In this document: piece after piece, positions 6,654 to 14,287 of the stretch
Layout of the letters: each line of letters starts with the position of its first letter
Position numbering within the stretch: the first letter of the stretch is position 1
Source of the DNA: JAAZFF01 sp964405775
Lineage (GTDB): Bacteria > Verrucomicrobiota > Kiritimatiellia > RFP12 > UBA3636
Assembly: GCA_964405775.1 (NCBI GenBank)
Contig: CAYOPG010000032.1
Span: 1-23,908 of the forward strand
Reading direction: 5' to 3'
Length of the DNA: 23,908 bases
Position numbers and translations under genes: made by a program
Notes under the pieces: model-generated
What the model was told of the DNA's origin: nothing
The model's database searches: none
The model's input: only the letters and a program-made list of their open reading frames with translations

Positions 6654-9283
6654 TGAAAAAGTGGAATCAGTTTCAAAAAAGGTTGACACTGCCGTCAGCT
6701 CTGGCTCTTGCCTCCATAGCTGTTATGGTTTTGATGGAGCGAGCGGTAGTCGCCGGAGATCAGCAGGCGCCGCAAGCAGTTGTTAACGCGATAGCGCAGT
6801 TGCCGTCAGGAACAGGATCAACGGGCTTCATATCAGAGTACGAGGACACCGTTGACTCCTCGCAGAACAATGACGTAATGCAAAGGGCGAAGGCCGTCTC
6901 GAAACTCCTTCTGGACGTCATGCCTGAAGTCCACCTCTTGCACAAGAATTTCGATGAAAAAATGTCGCCATTGGCGTGGACGAATTTTCTTGATTCTCTT
7001 GACTTCGATCGCGCCTATTTCACGCAGGAGGACATCAACGAGTTCAAGCAGTACGAAAACAAATTCCATGTTCTTATGCGCAATGGAGACCTTTCTTTCG
7101 CACAGCAGGCTTTCGACCGCTTGCGCCAAAGGGTAAACGAACGAATGGAGTTCGTTAAAGCCAATGTAACTAACGACTTCGATTTCACTACCACCGAAAC
7201 ATACACCTGGAAACGTAAAGACTTGCCTTGGCCAGCGGACAAGGCGGAGCAGGACGCCCTTTGGACAAAAAGGCTCGCAAACTCCATTCTGGCATATCGC
7301 GTGAACAACCAGATTTCATCCGAAAATAATTCAGAGCGTCTTGCCGATATCCGTTTAGACATCGCACGCGAGATGAAAAACTCAAACACGAACGATATTT
7401 CCATCAATTCATTGACAGCGACTGAAGGGGAATTAACAGACGAACTCAATCTGTTCGACTCCGCTTTGGCAGGACTAGACCACTCGCCAACCAACGCCGC
7501 CGAGCGCATTGCATTCCAACTTTTGCTCGACTCCGCACCCGGTGATTCAGCCTTAAGCGAGATGAATCAGACAGATTCTGGTGTTGAGCAGGCATACGCG
7601 ACAACAAACAAGCTGTCATCTCTGATTGAACAGTACTTTTTTATTTCAAGCGGCATCAAAACCCCAGAAGAAACTGCTGCGGACGCTGCAAAAGAAACCC
7701 TAAACAATTACACAAGTTTCGAAAACATACTGAAGGACAGCGACGAAGAATTCTACTTGGGTCGTTACTTCAACGCCATGACTATGGCGTACGACCCGCA
7801 CTCAAACTACCTTTCGCCTGTATCTATGGAAGATTTCGGTATCGACATGCAGCTGTCACTGCAGGGAATTGGCGCGCAGCTCCAGACTGAGGACGGTACT
7901 GCAAAAGTGGCGGAGATTATCCCTGGAAGTCCCGCAGAACGCGACACCTCCGAGACAAGGCTAGTTCCTGGCGACAAGATCATCGGCGTAGCCCAGGGCG
8001 ATGAGGAGTTCGTCGACATACGTCATTGGCCGCTTTACAAAGCTGTCCGCCTAATCCGTGGCCCAAAAGGCAGCACTGTGCGCCTGCAGGTTATACCCGC
8101 GAATGCGCCCACTGGTTTAAAAATTGTCACCCTTGTCCGTGACGAAATCAAACTCGAAGAGCAGGCGGCATCGTCGCGTCTTGAAATCGTGACTGACGAG
8201 CACGGGGTTGAACATAAACTCGGTTACATCAAACTTCCGACCTTCTACTCGAGCATGAATTTCGGCAGCTCGTCTGATGTAACTCCTAGAAGCGCCACCA
8301 TAGATGTGGCTCGTCTGATCGCAGAATTTAATTCCAAGAACGTCGAAGGCATCATACTCGACCTTCGCAACAACGGCGGGGGCTCTCTTCCCGAAGCTGT
8401 CTACCTAACAGGACTTTTCATTCGCACTGGCCCTGTTGTTCAGGTTAAAGAATCTCGCCGCACAATCCCTTTGCCTGACAACGACCCCGCCATTGCTTTC
8501 AGCAAGCCTGTGGTCGTAATGGTAAACCGCCTCAGTGCATCAGCCTCAGAAATCGTAGCCGGTGCATTGCAAGACTACGGGCGTGCCGTGATAGTGGGCG
8601 ATACCCGAACACACGGAAAGGGTACAGTGCAAACCCTCGTGCCGTTAGCCGATGGAGAACTGGGCTCTCTAAAAAGCACCACCGCCTCCTTTTACCGCAT
8701 CAACGGAAGCTCCACTCAGATTCGCGGTGTTGAGTCAGATATAATCCTACCCTCTGTTTTCGATTATTTCAGCGATCTGGGAGAGGACAAACTCACTAAT
8801 CCGATCCCATGGACACGCACCGGCCCTTCTCAATACCGCACAGTAGACTCATTATCCCCTATAATAGGAACACTTCGCGAACGTAGCGAGAAACGACGTG
8901 CGGATAATAAAAAGTGGCGCAACCACATGGAGGTGCTGGAACGCTATGGCGCATTCTCAACCAACACTATAGTATCCCTAAACTACGACGAACGACTTGT
9001 TAAGGCGCGTGAAGACGTGGCGCTCAGTCGTAAAATCGCCGATGACACTGCCATAAGCGAAGGGGGCGGACTGGATGCAATTGGAAACGGTGCTCCGGGC
9101 GGCATTTTGGATCGTAAAAAACCAGCAACGAAAGAGGAACGCGATGCGGAAGCGCGCAAACGCGACATCGTCCTTGATGAATCCCTCAACATTCTTGCGG
9201 ATCTCATTATGCTGCATGGTTCACCACGCAACCTGAATGAGAAAGAGTCGCCATACGATTTTCTGGACGCGTTCTTCAGATAG
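6653..9283 (+). CDS. prc: Tail-specific protease (Tsp/Prc, S41 family)
   Basis: An 876-residue periplasmic processing protease that degrades proteins from their C-termini. Residues 1 to about 34 form a signal peptide (MKKWNQ.., hydrophobic 13-33, VVAG). A Tsp-type N-terminal domain follows (LDFDRAYFTQEDI is typical), then a PDZ domain at about 403-488 (GIGAQL, VPGDKIIGV) and the S41 catalytic core. The Ser/Lys dyad is visible as S630 in SASASEI and K656 in THGKGTVQ; DLRNNGGG (LDLRNNGGGSLPEAV) is the structural hallmark. A Tsp-type C-terminal helical region ends the protein. It is longer than E. coli Prc (682 residues), mainly N-terminal to the PDZ, where residues of about 210-330 seem less conserved. 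It sits between topA and xer, a position often held by trmFO in Firmicutes. Confidence 0.93.
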   Translation: MKKWNQFQKRLTLPSALALASIAVMVLMERAVVAGDQQAPQAVVNAIAQLPSGTGSTGFISEYEDTVDSSQNNDVMQRAKAVSKLLLDVMPEVHLLHKNFDEKMSPLAWTNFLDSLDFDRAYFTQEDINEFKQYENKFHVLMRNGDLSFAQQAFDRLRQRVNERMEFVKANVTNDFDFTTTETYTWKRKDLPWPADKAEQDALWTKRLANSILAYRVNNQISSENNSERLADIRLDIAREMKNSNTNDISINSLTATEGELTDELNLFDSALAGLDHSPTNAAERIAFQLLLDSAPGDSALSEMNQTDSGVEQAYATTNKLSSLIEQYFFISSGIKTPEETAADAAKETLNNYTSFENILKDSDEEFYLGRYFNAMTMAYDPHSNYLSPVSMEDFGIDMQLSLQGIGAQLQTEDGTAKVAEIIPGSPAERDTSETRLVPGDKIIGVAQGDEEFVDIRHWPLYKAVRLIRGPKGSTVRLQVIPANAPTGLKIVTLVRDEIKLEEQAASSRLEIVTDEHGVEHKLGYIKLPTFYSSMNFGSSSDVTPRSATIDVARLIAEFNSKNVEGIILDLRNNGGGSLPEAVYLTGLFIRTGPVVQVKESRRTIPLPDNDPAIAFSKPVVVMVNRLSASASEIVAGALQDYGRAVIVGDTRTHGKGTVQTLVPLADGELGSLKSTTASFYRINGSSTQIRGVESDIILPSVFDYFSDLGEDKLTNPIPWTRTGPSQYRTVDSLSPIIGTLRERSEKRRADNKKWRNHMEVLERYGAFSTNTIVSLNYDERLVKAREDVALSRKIADDTAISEGGGLDAIGNGAPGGILDRKKPATKEERDAEARKRDIVLDESLNILADLIMLHGSPRNLNEKESPYDFLDAFFR

Positions 9284-10264
9284 ATGCACTCCGAACGAAC
9301 CGCCGCTGAAATGATAGCTGGAGACCCTGTCTCCAGTGATTTCATTCGGTATTTAGAAACTGAGCGCAACGACTCAAAGCACACAATCGCAGCCTACTCC
9401 CGTGATATAGGCCAGTTCGCCGCATTTGCATTCGGAGAGGATGCGCCGCCACCGTACGATTGGATTTCTATCACACGCGATGCAGCGCGTTCATTCCTCG
9501 TTGAACTTTCGCAAACCGAAGCCGAGCCAGGAACCATAAGACGCAAACTCTCCGCGCTGCGAACCTTCTTTAAATTCATTCTGAGAGAAAACCAAATCAC
9601 CAACAACCCTTTCGCCGGGCTTCGTGGCCCAAAGATGAATCGAGCCATCCCGGACGTGCTGTCTGAGCAAGAGGTTGCGCAACTGCTTGATGCCAACACC
9701 CCGCCAGAACACGATGATTTGGCTGAAAGTAACGAACTTCCAAGACGTTACATCGCCCTTCGCGACTCTGCCCTGCTGGAGCTCCTGTATAGCACAGGAG
9801 CGCGCGTTGGGGAAGCCGCCGCCCTGCGAATTGGAGACGTTGATTCTGCCGCGGGGGTCGCAAAGGTCTTCGGGAAAGGCCGGAAAGAACGCCTTTGTCC
9901 GATAGGCAGTCCCGCGTTGAAGGCTATCAACCGCATGTTGGAAATGTCATGTCGTGTGTTTGGTGAAAAAGAGACTCTATCGCACGACTCCCCATTATTC
10001 CGAAATGCGCGTGGCGGGAGGCTCACCACTCGTTCAATGGAACGACTTATGAAAAGTTGCATGGCAAAAGCTGGCATTCCCGGAGACTTCACCCCGCACG
10101 CCTTGCGACACTCCTTTGCGACACACATGCTTGACGCAGGCGCCGACCTTCGTGCGGTTCAGGAGCTCCTTGGGCATTCAAGCCTGTCAACCACGCAGAT
10201 ATACACACACGTCTCGGTTGACCACTTGCGGCGGGTATACCACACCTCCCACCCCCGCGCCTGA
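9284..10264 (+). CDS. Tyrosine recombinase XerC/XerD
   Basis: A 326-residue site-specific recombinase of the Xer type, which resolves chromosome dimers at dif during division. An N-terminal SAM-like core-binding domain (about 17-105, SDFIRYLETERN..HTIAAYSRDI) precedes the catalytic domain. All active-site residues are present: R174 in STGARVGEA, K198 in FGKGRKER, H272 and R275 in HALRHSFATH, H298 in LLGHSS, and nucleophile Y307 in TTQIYTHV. A short acidic insertion occurs around 144-157. It begins immediately after the stop of the protease gene, with no spacer, and belongs to the dprA-topA cluster. XerC and XerD cannot be separated with confidence by eye. The context (near topA/dprA) is typical of housekeeping XerC rather than a phage integrase, and no att-like repeats are seen. 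Confidence 0.9.
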   Translation: MHSERTAAEMIAGDPVSSDFIRYLETERNDSKHTIAAYSRDIGQFAAFAFGEDAPPPYDWISITRDAARSFLVELSQTEAEPGTIRRKLSALRTFFKFILRENQITNNPFAGLRGPKMNRAIPDVLSEQEVAQLLDANTPPEHDDLAESNELPRRYIALRDSALLELLYSTGARVGEAAALRIGDVDSAAGVAKVFGKGRKERLCPIGSPALKAINRMLEMSCRVFGEKETLSHDSPLFRNARGGRLTTRSMERLMKSCMAKAGIPGDFTPHALRHSFATHMLDAGADLRAVQELLGHSSLSTTQIYTHVSVDHLRRVYHTSHPRA

Positions 10265-10295
10265 GCTTGAAACATACAAAACTGGACACAAAGAA

Positions 10296-11426
10296 ATGAC
10301 ACGACGGGAAAGACTAATGACCACGCTGGCGGGTAAAACCGTAGATCGCCCCGCCGTTTCGTTCTACGAACTAAACGGCATTGACGAAGACCCAACCAAC
10401 AAGGACCCTTTCAATATATTCTCGCATCCATCATGGTTGCCGCTGATCCAGCTTACTCGGGAGAAAAGCGACATAATCGTGCAGAAAGGAGTCAGGTGTG
10501 AAACCTCTGGCGGCGAGGCACTTAACGAAGTAACCAAAACAACAACTGAAATACGTGACGGGAGCAGATTCACGCACCGGGAAATTACAATTGGAGGACG
10601 CGTTCTCACGTCAAAAACGAGGCGTGATCCTGATGTTAACATCACATAGACTGAAGAGCACTTACTAAAAGACGCCGACGATGTCCGAGCCTTCATGCTT
10701 GTGCCGCAGCCGATACCAACCGGGGTTGTGCACACTAAACCATTCACTGATATTGAAAAAAAGCTCGGGGATGCCGGTATAGTTATGATCGACACACCCG
10801 ATCCACTTGGTCTTGCCGCAGGACTCTTCAGTATGGCTGATTATACGGTGTTGGCCATGACAGAACCCGATCTGTTTCACCAGCTTCTTGAGCACTTCTT
10901 CGCACGCCTCATCTCTCAAACCGAGGCTATCTCGCGCGCGCTGCCTGGGCGTCTTTGGCGCATCTACGGACCCGAATATGCCGGATCGCCTTTCCTGCCA
11001 CCAGAGCTTTTCCGGGAATACGTCTGCAGGTACGACAAGCCGATGATTGAGGCCATACAAGCAAACGGTGGCTACGCCCGGATCCACTCGCACGGCAATC
11101 TACGCACCATACTCGACGACATATCTTCCATGGGCGCGGACGGTCTCGATCCGATAGAACCACCTCCACAAGGTGACGTGGAACTAAAATACGTCCGCGA
11201 AAACTATGGCCGGGACATGGTGCTTTTCGGGAACCTTGAAGTTTCCGACATCGAAAACCTGCCAACTCCGCAATTCGCTGAAAAGGTTAAACGAGCCCTT
11301 GATGAAGGAACCTCCGGCAGTGGCCGCGGATTTGTTCTTATGCCTTCCGCCTGCCCATACGGAAGAGTAATCCCCCCGCTTACAATGCGCAACTACGAAA
11401 CCATTATTGAAATTGCATGCGGCTAA
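10296..11426 (+). pseudogene. UroD/MtaA-family protein gene with in-frame amber stop
   Basis: Reading one frame through, this encodes about 375 residues of the uroporphyrinogen decarboxylase-like superfamily, in the branch that includes corrinoid methyltransferases such as MtaA and CmuA. The start MTRRERLMTTLAGKTVDRPAV is typical, IHSHGNL (H264, H266) resembles the metal-binding region, and ADGLDPIEPP with VLFGNLEV follows. TAG at 10647-10649 (position 118) interrupts it, yet the frame and family similarity continue directly with TEEHLLKDADDVRAF. Relatives usually have Trp before such a T-x-EHLLKD segment, so a single TGG-to-TAG change would explain it. Both halves are otherwise intact. The gene may be a young pseudogene, a read-through product, or the result of a base-call error. 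Neighbours give no corrinoid-protein partner. It follows xer by 31 bases. Confidence 0.75.
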
Positions 11427-11451
11427 TACTATTTTTTTGAAATTGCGCGTA

Positions 11452-11480
11452 TTGACATGAAAGAGGACTTATGATAAGTT
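11452..11480 (+). promoter_or_regulatory. Putative promoter for the zinc-ribbon protein / rnpB unit
   Basis: A perfect TTGACA (11452-11457) lies 17 bases before TAAGTT (11475-11480). TATGAT (11470-11475) is closer to consensus but only 12 bases away. Transcription would start near 11487, leaving about 30 bases to the GTG at 11517, with the strong purine-rich ribosome binding site GAGGGGGG at 11506-11513. Confidence 0.4.
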
Positions 11481-11516
11481 TCCCGCTTATTCGTTAATAG
11501 AGAAAGAGGGGGGAAA

Positions 11517-12245
11517 GTGAGTGTCATTGAGGATTTGGTGGCGTTGCAGGATCACGACGGGATTATCAGGGAACTGGAACAACAGGTAAACGACATCCCG
11601 ATCAGGAGAAAACAGGAGCTTGACAAGATCAAGGTCGAGCAAGAAGACTACGAAAGGGCTAAGGACGCTGTACAGGCATTGAGGGCGGAGGTTGCAAAGG
11701 GCGAGCTCTACAGTGCGGAACTTAAAGAGGCTATCCAGAAGTTCAGGATCCAGACTCCATCGCTAAAGACTCAGGCCGCTCTTGACGCAATGATGTCGCA
11801 AATATCCAAGGCGGAAGCAGACTTGAAGGCCTCGGAGAATTCCGTTATTGAGACTCATCTTAAGATAGAACCGGCTGAGAAGTACGCTGAGGAATGCCGG
11901 GTGCGCTACGAAGAAGCCAAGGCTGAGGTTGATGAATACATCGCGGATTTGGACGCGCGTTACGCCGAGGTAAAAGCCAGACTTGACAAGGCGAATGAGG
12001 AGCGACTCGGAAAAGTAAGCCCGCTTAACGTGCCTGCTACTAAGAAGTTCCTCATGTACTACGAGCGGCTCCGCAAGAACCGCTGGCCGGTCGTTATAAA
12101 ACTTATGGACAACGTTTGCATGGGGTGCCACATGGAGCTCCCACCTGCCAAGCAGCAGGATGCCCGGAAAAACGCGGCTCTGGCGAACGATCCGGGGAAA
12201 ATGGCTATAGTGGCGTGCGACTTCTGCGGAAGAATAGTTTACTAA
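11517..12245 (+). CDS. Coiled-coil zinc-ribbon protein (COG1579 family)
   Basis: A 242-residue protein. Residues about 15-165 are predicted long coiled coil (dense E/K/A/L heptads, e.g. IRELEQQVNDIPIRRKQELD). The C-terminus is a C4 zinc ribbon with C201-x2-C204 (VCMGCHMELPP) and C234-x2-C237 (ACDFCGRIVY). This is the layout of COG1579, annotated as putative nucleic-acid-binding proteins; the chlamydial member CT398 belongs here. The precise function is not established. GTG is chosen as start because it follows GAGGGGGG at a suitable distance and directly precedes SVIEDLVALQ, the conserved beginning of the family. rnpB begins about 14 bases after its stop, so the RNA may be processed from a shared transcript. 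Confidence 0.87.
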   Translation: MSVIEDLVALQDHDGIIRELEQQVNDIPIRRKQELDKIKVEQEDYERAKDAVQALRAEVAKGELYSAELKEAIQKFRIQTPSLKTQAALDAMMSQISKAEADLKASENSVIETHLKIEPAEKYAEECRVRYEEAKAEVDEYIADLDARYAEVKARLDKANEERLGKVSPLNVPATKKFLMYYERLRKNRWPVVIKLMDNVCMGCHMELPPAKQQDARKNAALANDPGKMAIVACDFCGRIVY

Positions 12246-12258
12246 GACAACGTTTTTT

Positions 12259-12655
12259 ACGTGTCGAGCCGGTGGAGGAAGGGTCGCTGCGGCAAGGGGG
12301 AACCCGAAACCGTGGAGGAAAGTCCGGACTCCGCAGGGCAAGGCGTCCTGGTGTAATGCCGGGAGGGGCGCGGGCAACCCGCGTCGATGGAAAGTACCAC
12401 AGAAAACAAACCGCCGGTACGCCGGCAAGGGTGAAAAGGAGGTTTAAGAGACCACCGTGCATGACGGTAACGTCACGCAGCAAGGTAAACCCCGTCTGGA
12501 GCAAGATCAAATAGGGAACGCAAGTGCGGCTCGCACGCGTCCAAGCCGAAAGGCATGGACTTCGTTCCGGGTTGATCGCTTAGATGAATGATCCAAACCC
12601 GTCCGAAAGGGCGGCGCACAGAATCCGGCTTATGAATTCATCGGTTCGACACACT
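12259..12655 (+). ncRNA. rnpB: RNase P RNA, bacterial class A
   Basis: The catalytic RNA that matures tRNA 5' ends. Conserved blocks appear in order: GGAGGAAAGTCCGGACTCC (12314-12332, P4 5' strand and CR I), ACCACAGAAAACAAACCGCC (12396-12415), GGTAAACCCC followed by GGAGCAAGATCAAATAGGG (12484-12516, the CR II/III region), GCTTAGATGAATGATCC, and ACAGAATCCGGCTTAT (from 12618, P4 3' strand and CR V). The ends are set by helix P1: GTGTCGAGCCG (12261-12271) pairs with CGGTTCGACAC (12642-12652) over 11 bp with one G-U. A length near 395 is normal for class A. Exact ends are uncertain by a few bases. Its 3' end overlaps the start of the following protein gene. Confidence 0.97.
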
Positions 12656-13549
12656 TCAAAGTTTTTCAATACAGCGGCGGCGCTGGTGGTAGCCGCAACC
12701 GTTGTCCTGCTTTTTCGCATGGCGACGCTGTATACCAGTCTGCCCAATGCCTGCGCTGCCGCTGAACCGCCCACCTCGTTCCAGCGGGCGCACTCCCCGC
12801 TTGAACCGGGCGCGACGCCGCTGGCGGGTCTCTATTCTGTGATGAGCAGTGCCGAGCGAGGAATTCATGCGGGCGAGCTCTCTCGTCGTTTCAGACTCGC
12901 GGGAACGATTTTGTCTGTCTCGAATATTGCCGCCGGGGAACCCATGGCAATAATTGACGATCGTGATACCGTCACGCAGCGAATAGTTGTACGCAATGGC
13001 GAAGTCGTTCCCGGAGTTGTGCTGACCCAAGTCAGAGCGGAATCCGTCGTGCTCAACGGGCCAGCAGGCGAAGAGGAGATTTTTCTGGAGAAGGCGGTCG
13101 GCGAAGGCGCCATGGCATCTGTTGGAGCGCTCACTGTTGAACCTCTTGACGCAGGATCGGCTCCTGAGGCGTTTGATGGTAAACAAGTCTTCCCCAATAG
13201 ATGGGAATTTGACCGCACGACTCTTCTCGACTACTATGCTGAACTTCGAAATGAACCTGAAAGGCTGCTGTCAGTGTTTGACTCAATGGATCCTGTGTAC
13301 GTTACCGACCCAGATGGGGAGCGCAGAATCACCGGATATGTGGTTGACGTAGTTGGAGAAGCCGACTTTTTTTCAGCGGCTGGCCTGTCCAACGGCGATA
13401 TAGTTCGATCTGTCAACTCCGTGCTTATGACCAATCGCCGCCGCGCCGAATCGTTCATAAAGAGTTTTGTTGAAGGAGAATTAACTACTTTTGTGCTTGA
13501 AGTCGAGCGCAACGGGGAAACATCCAAACAAGTCTACATGGTCAAGTAA
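12632..13549 (+). CDS. GspC-like type II secretion protein with PDZ domain
   Basis: A protein of about 305 residues with one N-terminal membrane anchor (about 11-34, cytoplasm-in orientation). It is followed by a Pro/Ala-rich linker, a homology-region-like domain (about 78-155, FRLAGTILS..AIIDDRD..QRIVVRNGE..PGVVL) and a C-terminal PDZ domain (about 215-300, GYVVDVV..FFSAAGLSNGDIVRSVN). This is the GspC plan, the inner-membrane component that links the type II secretion platform to the outer-membrane secretin. No other gsp gene is in the window, so the rest of the system would be elsewhere. The start is awkward: ATG 12632 and the earlier in-frame ATG 12584 both lie inside rnpB, neither with a ribosome binding site. 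GTG 12686 would avoid the RNA but cuts into the anchor. Confidence 0.78.
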   Translation: MNSSVRHTSKFFNTAAALVVAATVVLLFRMATLYTSLPNACAAAEPPTSFQRAHSPLEPGATPLAGLYSVMSSAERGIHAGELSRRFRLAGTILSVSNIAAGEPMAIIDDRDTVTQRIVVRNGEVVPGVVLTQVRAESVVLNGPAGEEEIFLEKAVGEGAMASVGALTVEPLDAGSAPEAFDGKQVFPNRWEFDRTTLLDYYAELRNEPERLLSVFDSMDPVYVTDPDGERRITGYVVDVVGEADFFSAAGLSNGDIVRSVNSVLMTNRRRAESFIKSFVEGELTTFVLEVERNGETSKQVYMVK

Positions 13550-13552
13550 GAC

Positions 13553-13581
13553 TTTTCATATAACGTTTTTTTTAGTATATT
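13553..13581 (+). promoter_or_regulatory. Putative promoter next to the start codon
   Basis: TATATT (13576-13581) ends 8 bases before ATG 13590; TTTCAT (13553-13558) is 17 bases upstream and is a weak -35. No Shine-Dalgarno is visible. This gives the same near-leaderless geometry seen before the genes at 324, 22569 and 22692. Confidence 0.3.
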
Positions 13582-13589
13582 ACATCCGC

Positions 13590-14282
13590 ATGAGTTCCGA
13601 TAGAGAGTTAGATTTCCACTACGCGGTGGCGAACACCGAATTGATCGAGTTGCCTACAAATCATCTCGAGACGTTCGGCAATACCCTCGTGAATTACATT
13701 TTGGTCTGCGAGTTGATGGACGAAGTCGGGAAGACTAGCATCCGCACTGGGCGTATGCAGCTGCTGCGCCCCCAGATCATCACTCCGTCCGACTATTCAA
13801 AAATGCTCCTGGAAGGCTTCGGTGAAGAGGCTCAGAAATACGTCGAATGGCTTGAGGAGCATGAAAAGGACATTCATATACTTCGTTACGGGTATACTTT
13901 AAAGCAAGAGGCTTTCTCTGAGGAAATAGTGACTTCCCCATTGGCGGAGGTCATCGAACGCGTCAAGAATGAGGCGTCTGAGCGCAAGGATCCGTTCCGT
14001 GCGATACTCAAAGGAGTCGATTCTCCGTGGGACGTCTGTTTGATAAAGCTTTTTTGGACGATGGTCCGCCGCTCTGCTCACAAAAACATAATGGAGCTTG
14101 CTGAGCAGCAGATGTTTGTCAGGAAGGAATCGCTCCCGCCCGATGTCCATAAAGAGGTCGAGACCGCTTTTGCCGCCGCCAAGAAAGACCCTTTGCTTAT
14201 CAAGCCTCTCGGGGCGCTCCTCCAGAAACACAACGTCTTCAAAATGTATGAAGACCGCTTCTTTAGCTTACTGGGACACTAG
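13590..14282 (+). CDS. Conserved-looking protein of unknown function
   Basis: A 230-residue soluble protein, acidic and mostly helical by composition, that I do not recognise. It has no signal peptide, no membrane segment and only two cysteines, which are well separated. Notable stretches are NHLETFGNTLVNYILVCELMD near the start, a charged segment EEAQKYVEWLEEHEKD, and a C-terminal KHNVFKMYEDRFFSLLG. Start ATG 13590 is chosen because the frame upstream runs through the end of the gspC-like gene with an implausible composition. leuC begins 5 bases after its stop, so it is probably co-transcribed with leuCD and parA. That placement is not enough to infer a role in leucine synthesis. Confidence 0.75.
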   Translation: MSSDRELDFHYAVANTELIELPTNHLETFGNTLVNYILVCELMDEVGKTSIRTGRMQLLRPQIITPSDYSKMLLEGFGEEAQKYVEWLEEHEKDIHILRYGYTLKQEAFSEEIVTSPLAEVIERVKNEASERKDPFRAILKGVDSPWDVCLIKLFWTMVRRSAHKNIMELAEQQMFVRKESLPPDVHKEVETAFAAAKKDPLLIKPLGALLQKHNVFKMYEDRFFSLLGH

Positions 14283-14287
14283 ACAAG

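Noticed and set aside
9284..10264. Integrase of a mobile element
   Set aside because: Length, motifs and the dprA-topA context fit a housekeeping Xer recombinase. No att repeats, tRNA target or cargo genes are nearby.
10647..10649. TAG recoded as pyrrolysine
   Set aside because: UroD/MtaA-family proteins are not known to use pyrrolysine, no pyl gene or MtmB/MtbB/MttB gene is present, and TAG ends many genes in this window. A Trp-to-stop change or a base error is simpler.
11452..11480. A shared TTGAC-N12-TAnnATAAG motif at 11452 and 22657 as a special sigma promoter
   Set aside because: About 20 of 28 aligned positions agree, but a 12-base spacer is not a known promoter form and both sites also have a hexamer at 17 bases. 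Two cases are too few.
12116..12514. Open frames across the zinc-ribbon gene end and rnpB
   Set aside because: They run through RNase P RNA, whose conserved blocks explain the sequence. Low-complexity, basic translations indicate non-coding frames.
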